Part shown: positions 1-6,209 of the stretch, one piece after another
Position numbering within the stretch: position 1 is the first letter of the stretch
Layout: the number at the start of each line of letters is the position of its first letter
Assembly (NCBI GenBank): GCA_017398245.1
Contig: JAFQGN010000075.1
Location: 1-11,085 of the forward strand
Direction of reading: 5' to 3'
DNA length: 11,085 nucleotides
Source of the DNA: Clostridia bacterium
GTDB taxonomy: Bacteria > Bacillota_A > Clostridia > Christensenellales > Aristaeellaceae
Made by a program: the position numbers and the translations under genes
Notes under the pieces: generated by a model
Told to the model about the DNA's origin: nothing
What the model saw: only the letters and a program-made list of their open reading frames with translations
Databases searched by the model: none

Positions 1-100
1 GGCAGTCTCCGCACCAGGGGGCCCAGAAATCGACCAGAAGCATATTTTCGGTCTGGATCAGCTCGTGAAGCTGCTGTTCATTGATCTGCATTGCGGGCAT
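1..100 (-). CDS. Thioredoxin, N-terminal fragment with CGDC active site
   Basis: Only the first 33 codons are in the window; the gene continues past the left edge. The reading from ATG at 100 includes LVDFWAPWCGDC, the beta strand and active-site turn of a thioredoxin fold, with cysteines at residues 30 and 33. Thioredoxins are cytoplasmic dithiol reductants of about 105 residues, and the usual motif is WCGPC. Here the proline is aspartate, a change that normally alters redox potential. The start at 100 is preferred over the in-frame ATG at 91 because GAGAAAGGGGGG lies 8 nt upstream of it. A weak -10-like TACAAT (minus strand, 150-155) lies upstream without a convincing -35. A perfect 6-bp hairpin (120-134) sits directly before the ribosome site. 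The thioredoxin fold is sure; whether this is a housekeeping thioredoxin or a specialised paralogue is not. Confidence 0.85.
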   Translation of the reverse strand, partial: MPAMQINEQQLHELIQTENMLLVDFWAPWCGDC

Positions 101-187
101 GGTGTTTGCCCCCCTTTCTCTGCGCTGTGCGCAGGCATGTTCATGGTGTATTGTATACCCGGCGTGCGGGGGATAGAAACGGCGATT

Positions 188-1018
188 TCAGAAGACGATC
201 TCTTTGGTGATGATATCGCTCGCATCGGCCGTAAAGCCGCGGGCCTTGAGCGCGCCTTCCAGCTTTTCGTTGCCGAGTGTGAACGTACAGGAGACCTTGG
301 GAACGCCCATGGCGCGGGCGTAATTTACGGCAAAATCGATGCAGCGGTCGTAATCTCCGCCCATCATGGCGATATGCAGCGCGGCATGGTGCTGGAAGCG
401 CGCGCCGCACACGATGAAGCTGCCGCTCTCGCTCTCTTCAAAGACCTTGCCCTCGGCGGCGAAGCAGCGCACGTTGGCTTCGTTGATATGGAAAAAGGTA
501 CGGTTAAATACCATATGATTATGGTATTCTTCGCGCAGGGGCAGGGCAAGCTCGGCTGCGCGCTGCGGGTTCACGGGGCGGAAGCCATGTGCGCAGCCGC
601 CGGAGAGGTCTGTCAGATGGTAGCCGCGGTGGGTGGCTGCGGTGCGCAGGCCGTTTTTCTCGGCCAGACCGGAGCTGACGACGTTGCGTTCGCCCGTGAA
701 CATGGCCATGGAGGGGCAGGAATATTCCTGTGCCAGCTCCCGGTATTTGCTGTAGATGGCCTTGCCCGCGCCCTTGCCCTGATGGGCTGCGCTGACACGA
801 AGGGTCTCGAGCCAGCCGGTGCCGTCGGGCAGCACGGTGAAGCGGCCGATGCCGATCATTTTTCCGTCTTCATACACGCATACGCACGCGCCCTTCTGGC
901 TTTGGAAATAATGCCATGCGTCGCGCAGGTATCCGGGGTAATTGGGGGTGCTTTCGTGTTCGACCCGGGCGCATTCTTCCAGATCATCGTACCCGGCGAG
1001 CTTGATCGTAAATGCCAT
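188..1018 (-). CDS. GNAT-family N-acetyltransferase, probably two GNAT modules
   Basis: A 276-residue protein. Residues 1-135 form a typical GNAT domain: VYEDGKMIGIGRF is the beta2-beta3 hairpin, and LRVSAAHQGKGAGKAIY (73-89) holds the acetyl-CoA pyrophosphate-binding loop Q80-G-K-G-A-G85. It is followed by FTGERNVVSSGLAEKNGLR, the late helix and strand. Single-domain GNATs are about 150-170 residues. The extra C-terminal part (about 205-276) again has a GNAT-like pattern, with an alpha helix, a strand VSCTFTLGNEKLEGALKARGF and a final strand, but no Q/RxxGxG loop. It may be a degenerate second module. The substrate (amine, amino sugar, peptide or protein) cannot be inferred. Start ATG at 1018 has GAGAGG 7 nt upstream. 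There is an 87-bp gap to the thioredoxin gene and 118 bp back to the dehydratase-like gene, so cotranscription is uncertain. Confidence 0.88.
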   Translation of the reverse strand: MAFTIKLAGYDDLEECARVEHESTPNYPGYLRDAWHYFQSQKGACVCVYEDGKMIGIGRFTVLPDGTGWLETLRVSAAHQGKGAGKAIYSKYRELAQEYSCPSMAMFTGERNVVSSGLAEKNGLRTAATHRGYHLTDLSGGCAHGFRPVNPQRAAELALPLREEYHNHMVFNRTFFHINEANVRCFAAEGKVFEESESGSFIVCGARFQHHAALHIAMMGGDYDRCIDFAVNYARAMGVPKVSCTFTLGNEKLEGALKARGFTADASDIITKEIVF

Positions 1019-1033
1019 AGCGTACCTCTCGAT

Positions 1034-1049
1034 AAAACGTGATCGTTTT
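1034..1049. repeat. Inverted repeat AAAACG-N4-CGTTTT upstream of the GNAT gene
   Basis: The arms AAAACG (1034-1039) and CGTTTT (1044-1049) are perfect complements around TGAT. The element lies 16-31 bp upstream of the GNAT start, just before its ribosome site. It could be an operator or a small mRNA hairpin. No U-tract follows on the minus strand, so it is not a convincing terminator. Its function is unknown. Confidence 0.3.
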
Positions 1050-1136
1050 TGTGGAAAATTTGAAGCAGGACCTCCGACCCCGATACCGCTGTAGCTTGCG
1101 CGGTAGTGGCTTTCAACAGAAGGGGAGGAACTGCCG

Positions 1137-1895
1137 TCAGAAATCGATTCCGTCGCGCACGAGCTTCATGGTGTGCAAAAGCGGCTGCGCGGGGGTGGAA
1201 AGCGCATCGTGTTCATAAACGCAAAGGGCCATGCAGCAGCCAAGCTTTATGCCCAAACGCCGGTGCAGGCTGCATTCGCCGCCGGAGAGGAACAGAAACG
1301 GCGCGCTGAGTTCCCGGTGCAGAAGCTCGGTGATGCGCAGGTTTTCCAACTGCTCTTCCATGGTGGCTGCGCCGGTGACGATCTTGACGATATCGGCTCC
1401 GCGCTGTTTTTGCGCATAGGCGACTTCCAGTACGCGCTCAGCGGGGGTGAACCGGAGGATGTGCGAAGAGATGAGCACCTGCGCGCCGTACCCGTGCAGG
1501 GTGTCTATGAGCGCCTTCTGCTTGGAAACGGCCGCGGGGTCTTCGGTCAATTCATCCGGGTGGCGGCAGAACAGATCGCCCATCATATCGCAAAGAGTAG
1601 CGCCGGACTGAGCAAGAGTGACGAGCCCTTGGGCAAGGTCTTCATCGCAAAGGCCTTTGTTGTGTGCCGAGCGGTAATTGGTAACATAGCTTGGCCGGCC
1701 CTTCATTTCGGCAAAGATCCGGCGGTAGACCTCGGGCATGTGGTACTGCGGCAGGAGAGATTCGACCTGCAGGCCGTAGGCGTCTGCGCCGAGGCAGTTC
1801 GCATTGCGGATGCGCCCGATGGCAGTTACCGGCTGCTCGCATTGGAGCATCACGGTAAGTATCGGCCCGCGCCCGTTCAGAAAGGTCTTCTGCAT
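1137..1895 (-). CDS. Type I 3-dehydroquinate dehydratase-like protein (AroD family), divergent active site
   Basis: A 252-residue protein, the same length as classical AroD. Type I enzymes are TIM barrels that dehydrate 3-dehydroquinate through a Schiff base with lysine. The Schiff-base region GADIVKIVT gives Lys171, and QVLISSHILRF gives the catalytic His145. YRSAHNKG gives the substrate Arg75, and STPAQ (Ser233, Gln237) matches the C-terminal substrate loop SAPGQ. Canonical residues are missing elsewhere: the Glu of the REGG-type motif is Asn79, and the EWRxD motif of strand 2 reads GLQVE (41-45). The chemistry may be retained with a changed substrate, so no aroD symbol is given. The preceding SDR stop TGA overlaps this start (TGATG), indicating translational coupling. 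ATG at 1895 is preferred because AGGTGG lies 5 nt before it; ATG at 1898 is possible. A catabolic role is more likely than aromatic amino acid synthesis. Confidence 0.8.
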   Translation of the reverse strand: MQKTFLNGRGPILTVMLQCEQPVTAIGRIRNANCLGADAYGLQVESLLPQYHMPEVYRRIFAEMKGRPSYVTNYRSAHNKGLCDEDLAQGLVTLAQSGATLCDMMGDLFCRHPDELTEDPAAVSKQKALIDTLHGYGAQVLISSHILRFTPAERVLEVAYAQKQRGADIVKIVTGAATMEEQLENLRITELLHRELSAPFLFLSGGECSLHRRLGIKLGCCMALCVYEHDALSTPAQPLLHTMKLVRDGIDF

Positions 1896-2659
1896 CATTT
1901 CCACCTGCCCATCGCGTTTCTTCCGCCGTCGATCATGATATTTTCGCCGTTGATGAACTGCCCCTGTTCCGAGGCGAGGAACAGGCACAGATCGATGATC
2001 TCCTGCGGGTCGGCCGCGCGGCCAAGGAGCGTTTTCATATTGGCCATGGCCGCTCGTGTGAGCACGGGGCCGGGGGAAACGCACACGCAGCGGATGCCGT
2101 ATTGCGCGCCGTACTGCGCGATGGATTTGGTCAGGCCGTACATGAGGGCGGATTTGGCGGCGGGATAATCCATGCCGTAGCCGTCTCCTTCTGCGCCGGT
2201 GATGGAACCGATATTGATGATCAGCCCGCTGCGCTGCTCGCGCATCTGCCTGAGCGCGGCGTGGGCGAAATAGAACGGGCCCTTGAGATTCACGTCGATG
2301 CCCCAATCGTACACGTCGATGGGCACATCGGGAAATTCGGGATATTTCCGGCGGTCGACATTCTGCATGCGCACAGCCGTGCCGCCGGCAAAATTGGCCA
2401 TTACATCGATACGGCCGAATTCGCGCACGGCAGCATCGCGCGCGGCGCAGACCTGCGCATAATCGCGCACATCGCAGAGGATACCGACGGCTCTCCCGCC
2501 GCCCGCAGCGTTGATCTGAGAGACCTTTTCCTGCAGCGCGGGCTCGTTTACATCGCACAGGAGGACGTTACCGCCAAGGCGCGCCCAATTCTGCGCAAAG
2601 AGCAGACCCATGCCGGAGGCCGCGCCGGTGGAAATCGCCGCTTTTCCGTGAAAGTCCAT
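1895..2659 (-). CDS. Short-chain dehydrogenase/reductase (classical SDR), NAD(H)-type
   Basis: A 254-residue cytoplasmic oxidoreductase with a Rossmann fold. Visible motifs are the dinucleotide loop TGAASGMG (11-18), the acidic residue Asp36 after strand 2 (suggesting NAD rather than NADP), CDV at 62-64, NFAG at 89-92 in place of the usual NAAG, Asn124, and the catalytic Ser152, Tyr165 and Lys169 (YPAAK). The nicotinamide-side motif SPGPV and the C-terminal FINGENIMIDGG of FabG/gluconate-dehydrogenase-like SDRs follow. Length is normal. Start ATG at 2659 has GGAAAGGAGC 7 nt upstream and an extended -10 promoter before that. Its stop overlaps the start of the dehydratase-like gene, so the two form an operon. 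It probably interconverts a hydroxyl and a keto group on a sugar, polyol or cyclic acid that the partner then dehydrates. The exact substrate is unknown. Confidence 0.92.
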   Translation of the reverse strand: MDFHGKAAISTGAASGMGLLFAQNWARLGGNVLLCDVNEPALQEKVSQINAAGGGRAVGILCDVRDYAQVCAARDAAVREFGRIDVMANFAGGTAVRMQNVDRRKYPEFPDVPIDVYDWGIDVNLKGPFYFAHAALRQMREQRSGLIINIGSITGAEGDGYGMDYPAAKSALMYGLTKSIAQYGAQYGIRCVCVSPGPVLTRAAMANMKTLLGRAADPQEIIDLCLFLASEQGQFINGENIMIDGGRNAMGRWK

Positions 2660-2698
2660 TGCATTTGCTCCTTTCCGACCAAAGGGGTGTTTGCTCCA

Positions 2699-2707
2699 AG
2701 TATAGCA
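2699..2707 (-). promoter_or_regulatory. Extended -10 promoter of the SDR / dehydratase-like operon
   Basis: Read on the minus strand, TGC precedes TATACT (hexamer at 2699-2704), an extended -10 that matches TATAAT at five of six positions. No good -35 is visible at 17 nt, as is common for extended -10 promoters. It lies between the upstream GH2 terminator and the SDR start, predicting a leader of about 33 nt. Confidence 0.55.
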
Positions 2708-2732
2708 TACCTGCGGGCGAAAAGACAGTAGA

Positions 2733-2765
2733 AAGCGCCCGCACCGCCGATGGGTGCGGGCGCTT
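2733..2765 (-). terminator. Rho-independent terminator of the GH2 gene
   Basis: A perfect 13-bp stem pairs 2733-2745 with 2753-2765 (core GCGCCCGCACC) around a 7-nt loop. It starts 7 nt after the GH2 stop. On the minus strand it is followed by a T-rich stretch TTTCTACTGTCTTTT. It separates the GH2 transcript from the SDR operon. Confidence 0.88.
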
Positions 2766-2772
2766 GGAAATC

Positions 2773-5115
2773 TTAAATGGCTTCGGAGGAGGCATAGCCC
2801 GCGGCGAGGCCTTCGCAATAGACCTTGATGCCGACGGCGCCGGGGTTCTTTGTGCGCACGATGGCGAGCGCGCGGCCCTTGAAGGCATGGCAGCGGTTGG
2901 AGGTATACTGGTCCTCGTTGCAGGGGTCGCCGCTGAAGATGCCCAGAAGCTCGCCGCCCATCACGGTACAGGTGAGCTCGTGCTGTGCCTCGTTTACGAT
3001 GCGGCCTTCGGAATCGACGATGGAAATGTCGAAATAGCAAAGGTCGCGGTTGTCGGCGGCGAACTGCGCCTTTTCGGCTGCGACGTCGATCGCGGCGGCG
3101 CTGCCGGTGGTGCGCAGGGTGTAGCGGCCGCATTCCGCGCCGCCCTTAAAGGCCACGGCGGTGATGGCTCCCTTCTGGTACACGGTCTCGATGGTCGCTA
3201 CGCCCTTTTCGGGAACGCTTTCGCCCACGAGAGTATCGTTCACATACCAGACGATCCTGTCTGCGTCGGTATAGGTCTCGGCCTTGACCGGGCGGCCGAC
3301 GTACACATCGTCAAAGGTCCAGGTCTCGTTCACATCGTACCAGTGCCAGATCGTGCCGGAGAAGCCCTCGCCGAAATGCTCGGGATGAGTCACGAAGATG
3401 CGCGGCTCGGTATTGCCAAGCCACACGGCCTCGCGGAAATAGGACTGCGGCCGCCTGTAGCCGCACAGGTCCAGATCGCCCTGATAGCAGCTGCGCCACG
3501 GATAATCCGCCAGAGAAATACCGTGGATCACGCCGTCGCGCTCCCAGGCAAAGCGGCCGGTGCCCACTTCGCCCAGGTTATCGTAGGCCGTCCAGGTGAA
3601 ATCGCCCAGAACATAGGGGTGCTTTTTCACCTGCTGCCAGGAATCGTAGAAATAAATGGCGTGGGTCTCGCTGCCCCAGAGCACGCGGTTCGGGTTGCAC
3701 TCATGGTCGAATTCATAGTTGGTATAGTAGTAATTGCAGCCGATGATATCCAGCGCCTGCTCATAGCCGTCGGTCACGCGGTTGATATCGGCCTGCGTGG
3801 GCAGGGAATGCGTCTTTTCCACATGCGCCTTGTAATCTTCCGGGTCGTCCTCCTCGGCGCGCCTGTGGGCGAAGCCCTTCTGGATGCCGGAGGTGATGAA
3901 CTTCGTGTCGTCATACTTGCGCATTTCATCGGCAAGGCGCTTTGCCCAGCCGTAGGCGTCGGACGTGCCGTCGATCTCCAGGATCTCGTTGCCGATGGAA
4001 TAGCTCATGACGCAGGGGTGGTTGCGGTCGCGCTTGATCATGTAGGAAATATCGCGCATGCACCACTCGGCGAAGAACAGGCTGTAATCGTTCACGCACT
4101 TGTGCTTGTTCCAGGAATCGAACGCCTCGTCCATCACGACCATACCCAGCCTGTCCGCGCATTCCAAAAGCGCCAGAGAGGGCGGGTTGTGCGCGGTGCG
4201 CACGGCGTTGAAGCCGGCCTCTTTGAGCAGGCGCAGCTTGCGCTCTTCCGCCGCCGGGAACGCAGCCGCGCCCAGAACGGCGTGATCGTGGTGGATGCAG
4301 CCGCCGCGCAGCTTGACGGGCCGGCCGTTGATGCGCAGGCCGTTTTCGGCGTCGGCCGTGATCGTGCGGACACCGAATTCGTTTTCGCTCGCGTCGACCA
4401 GCGTATCGCCTTCGAAGATTTCGGTATGCAGGGTGTACAGATTCGGCTCGCCCACGTTCCAGAGCAGGGGAGATTCGAGCGTGAGCATGTGCTCGCACTC
4501 GGTCTGCCTGTTTTTGCGCACGGACAGGGAGACTTCATCGGTCAACACGGTGTTTCCGTTCTGTTCCACGCGGAAGCGGACGGCGACATTGGCCTTTTTG
4601 TCGGAAGTAACGGTGTACTTCAGGCGGATCTGCGCGCTGTGCTCATCGGCGGAGATGGTGGAGATGAACATATCCCACGGCTCGATGCGGATATCGCCGC
4701 CTTCCCAGAGGAACACATCGCGGTACAGACCGCTGCCGGAATACCAGCGCGTGGTATCGGGCAGGGGGTTGGTGGTGATCACCAGCTTGTTCGTTCCGCC
4801 GATGATGTGATCGGTCAGGTCGACCAGATACGGCGTGTAGCCGTAGGGGTGGCGCGCAAGGTGGTTTTCGTTAAAGGTGACCTGCGCGTTCATATAGGCG
4901 CCGTCCAGGTGCAGGATGTAGCGCTTTTTCTGCCCGAAGTGCAGATATTTCACATAGCGGCCCATCACATTGGGGAAAAAGCCGTTGCTGCTGCTGCCGT
5001 TGCAATCGGCCGAGCGGGGCAGAGCGACGGCGTAATCATGGGGCAGGTCGATATGGACATAATCGGTGGCGTCGGTCTTGAATTTCCAGTCTTTCGAAAT
5101 GCAGGTTTTGAGCAT
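2773..5115 (-). CDS. Glycoside hydrolase family 2 (beta-galactosidase/beta-glucuronidase type)
   Basis: A 780-residue retaining glycosidase with no signal peptide, so it acts in the cytoplasm on imported oligosaccharides or glycosides. Domain order: N-terminal jelly-roll sugar-binding domain (about 1-145, with DLPHDYAV and WYSGSGLYRDVFLW), an immunoglobulin-like domain (about 146-252), and the TIM barrel (about 253-570). In the barrel, FNAVRTAHNPP (302-312), MDEAFDSW (328-335) and SIGNE (373-377) place the acid/base at Glu377. WGSET (480-484) places the likely nucleophile at Glu483. C-terminal beta domains (about 585-775) resemble the accessory domains of clostridial and Bacteroides beta-galactosidases (DUF4982 and GH2 C-terminal types). 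An upstream in-frame ATG at 5208 would add 31 residues unlike the family, so ATG at 5115 is chosen; AGAGGAAG lies about 10 nt before it. It is transcribed from its own promoter and closed by a strong terminator. Sugar specificity (galactoside, glucuronide or other) is not resolved. Confidence 0.92.
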   Translation of the reverse strand: MLKTCISKDWKFKTDATDYVHIDLPHDYAVALPRSADCNGSSSNGFFPNVMGRYVKYLHFGQKKRYILHLDGAYMNAQVTFNENHLARHPYGYTPYLVDLTDHIIGGTNKLVITTNPLPDTTRWYSGSGLYRDVFLWEGGDIRIEPWDMFISTISADEHSAQIRLKYTVTSDKKANVAVRFRVEQNGNTVLTDEVSLSVRKNRQTECEHMLTLESPLLWNVGEPNLYTLHTEIFEGDTLVDASENEFGVRTITADAENGLRINGRPVKLRGGCIHHDHAVLGAAAFPAAEERKLRLLKEAGFNAVRTAHNPPSLALLECADRLGMVVMDEAFDSWNKHKCVNDYSLFFAEWCMRDISYMIKRDRNHPCVMSYSIGNEILEIDGTSDAYGWAKRLADEMRKYDDTKFITSGIQKGFAHRRAEEDDPEDYKAHVEKTHSLPTQADINRVTDGYEQALDIIGCNYYYTNYEFDHECNPNRVLWGSETHAIYFYDSWQQVKKHPYVLGDFTWTAYDNLGEVGTGRFAWERDGVIHGISLADYPWRSCYQGDLDLCGYRRPQSYFREAVWLGNTEPRIFVTHPEHFGEGFSGTIWHWYDVNETWTFDDVYVGRPVKAETYTDADRIVWYVNDTLVGESVPEKGVATIETVYQKGAITAVAFKGGAECGRYTLRTTGSAAAIDVAAEKAQFAADNRDLCYFDISIVDSEGRIVNEAQHELTCTVMGGELLGIFSGDPCNEDQYTSNRCHAFKGRALAIVRTKNPGAVGIKVYCEGLAAGYASSEAI

Positions 5116-5178
5116 GAACGGTGCACTTCCTCTCGTGTTGCGTTGGGATGGATCGATTGTGTTCCGGGTCGTGTTTCC

Positions 5179-5208
5179 ATTATAACGGGTTGCATGCTTT
5201 GCGCGCAA
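5179..5208 (-). promoter_or_regulatory. GH2 promoter with overlapping palindrome
   Basis: On the minus strand a perfect -10 TATAAT lies at 5179-5184, with a partial -35 TTGCGC at 5203-5208 and an 18-nt spacer. The -35 lies inside the 10-bp palindrome TTGCGCGCAA (5199-5208), whose central CG step resembles LacI/GalR-type operators. A repressor bound there would block the -35. No LacI gene is in the window, so the regulator is unknown. Confidence 0.6.
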
Positions 5209-5232
5209 TGGTTTGTTCGCGGATCGGCCGCA

Positions 5233-5991
5233 TCAGGTTTTAACGAGTTTGAGGAGGACGCAATCGGGCAGGATGCGCGCAAGCAAGCGGAAGAACTTAT
5301 AGAACACGCGCGGGGTATAGATGCGCCTGCGCCTCTTAGCGGCCTTCAGCGCGCCCCTGGCCACCTTGTTGATGTCGCAATAGGGCAGAAGCTCAAAGGT
5401 TTTGGAATTGCCCTCGATGTGGCCGACGGTCAGGAACTCCGTCTTCATCGGCGCGGGGCAGACGATGGTGGACGAACGCTTGCCCGGGCGCAGCTCTTCA
5501 TCCAGCGCGCGGGAGAAGAAGCTGACATAGGCCTTCGTCGCGCTGTAGACGGCCATGATCGCATTCGGCGCGAAGGAGGCGATGGAGCATGTGTTCAGCA
5601 CGCGCGCGCCGGCGGGCATATAGTCGAGCGCCATGCGGGTGATCTCGGTGAGCGCGCTTACGTTCAGATGCACGCAGCGCATCTGCTCCTGCAGGTCGGA
5701 GGCGGAAAATGCTCCGTGATAGCCGCAGCCGGCGTTGTTGATCAGCAGCACGATCTCGGGCCGCTCGGCCGCGAGCTTCGCCTTCAGTTTTGCCATATCT
5801 TCGGCTTTGGTCAGGTCGCACTCCACAGGCACGATGCGCGGGGAGGAGATCTTCTTGGCAAGTTCATCCAGCTTCTCTTTGCGCCGGGCGAGCGCCCATA
5901 CGGCCTCGATCTCCGGGAAAACTTCGCCGATATAGTTTGCATAGGCGCAGCCGAGGCCTGAGGACGCGCCGGTGAGCAGAGCGATCTTCAT
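5233..5991 (-). CDS. DltE-like short-chain dehydrogenase
   Basis: A 252-residue SDR. Motifs: TGASSGLG (7-14) for the cofactor, ARR at 35-37 after strand 2 (Arg there suggests NADP), CDLTK (58-62), NNAG (85-88), catalytic Ser136 in NTCSIASFAP, and Tyr149 with Lys153 (YSATK). VCPAPMKTEF replaces the usual PGxxxT. The C-terminus (226-252) is basic and amphipathic, YTPRVFYKFFRLLARILP, as in DltE/YqjQ-type SDRs, where it may touch the membrane. The physiological substrate of this subgroup is not established. Start ATG at 5991 has AAAGGAAT about 9 nt upstream and its own extended -10 promoter. The stop is 117 bp from the GH2 start, and GH2 has its own promoter, so the two may be separate or partly cotranscribed. 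It is unlike the second SDR (1895-2659) in cofactor signature. Confidence 0.9.
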   Translation of the reverse strand: MKIALLTGASSGLGCAYANYIGEVFPEIEAVWALARRKEKLDELAKKISSPRIVPVECDLTKAEDMAKLKAKLAAERPEIVLLINNAGCGYHGAFSASDLQEQMRCVHLNVSALTEITRMALDYMPAGARVLNTCSIASFAPNAIMAVYSATKAYVSFFSRALDEELRPGKRSSTIVCPAPMKTEFLTVGHIEGNSKTFELLPYCDINKVARGALKAAKRRRRIYTPRVFYKFFRLLARILPDCVLLKLVKT

Positions 5992-6095
5992 AATGCAGGA
6001 TTCCTTTCGCGTGGATGAGTTGGGTGCTGTCGGCTGCGCTTTCGGCGCAGCGCGCAGGTCGTTTGTCGGTACAAAGCAGGAGATTGATCTACGCT

Positions 6096-6104
6096 ATTAT
6101 AACA
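6096..6104 (-). promoter_or_regulatory. Extended -10 promoter of the DltE-like SDR
   Basis: On the minus strand TGT precedes a perfect TATAAT (hexamer at 6096-6101). A weak -35 (TGTTCA, three of six) lies 17 nt upstream. It predicts a leader of about 100 nt, rather long, in which no known riboswitch was recognised. It lies just past the esterase terminator, giving the SDR an independent transcript. Confidence 0.6.
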
Positions 6105-6160
6105 CCGGAAGCCTGCGTTGAACAGCGCGGAACTGTGCCGTGGAAAAATAACGGAAAGAA

Positions 6161-6189
6161 GAGGGCGCCCGATAGAATCGGACGCCCTC
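6161..6189 (-). terminator. Rho-independent terminator of the esterase gene
   Basis: Arms 6161-6173 and 6177-6189 pair over 13 positions around a 3-nt loop. The one irregular position is a G:U wobble in the minus-strand RNA but a C:A mismatch in the plus-strand RNA, which fixes its direction. The minus-strand RNA then reads TTCTTTCCGTTATTTTT. It lies about 20 nt after the esterase stop. Confidence 0.88.
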
Positions 6190-6209
6190 CGGAAGCGGGA
6201 TGCGAAGCT

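Noticed and set aside
65..1042. A 325-codon plus-strand open frame over the GNAT gene
   Set aside because: It overlaps the thioredoxin and GNAT genes in antisense and has no motif. The minus-strand frame has the QGKGAG loop.
1071..1128. Nested stems downstream of the dehydratase-like gene (outer CCTCC/GGAGG, inner ACCGC/GCGGT)
   Set aside because: The outer stem needs a bulge and a large internal loop, and no convincing T-tract follows on the minus strand, so I cannot call a terminator or riboswitch.
1895..2558. Upstream extension of the dehydratase-like frame into the SDR gene
   Set aside because: The extension is Arg-rich shadow translation of the SDR. The coupled start at 1895/1898 gives exactly the family length.
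2659..5961. An 1100-codon plus-strand open frame antisense to the GH2 and DltE-like SDR genes
   Set aside because: It is a shadow of GC-rich minus-strand genes. It has no recognisable motifs, is rich in Ala/Gly/Val/His, and crosses two genes with clear catalytic motifs, a terminator and a promoter.
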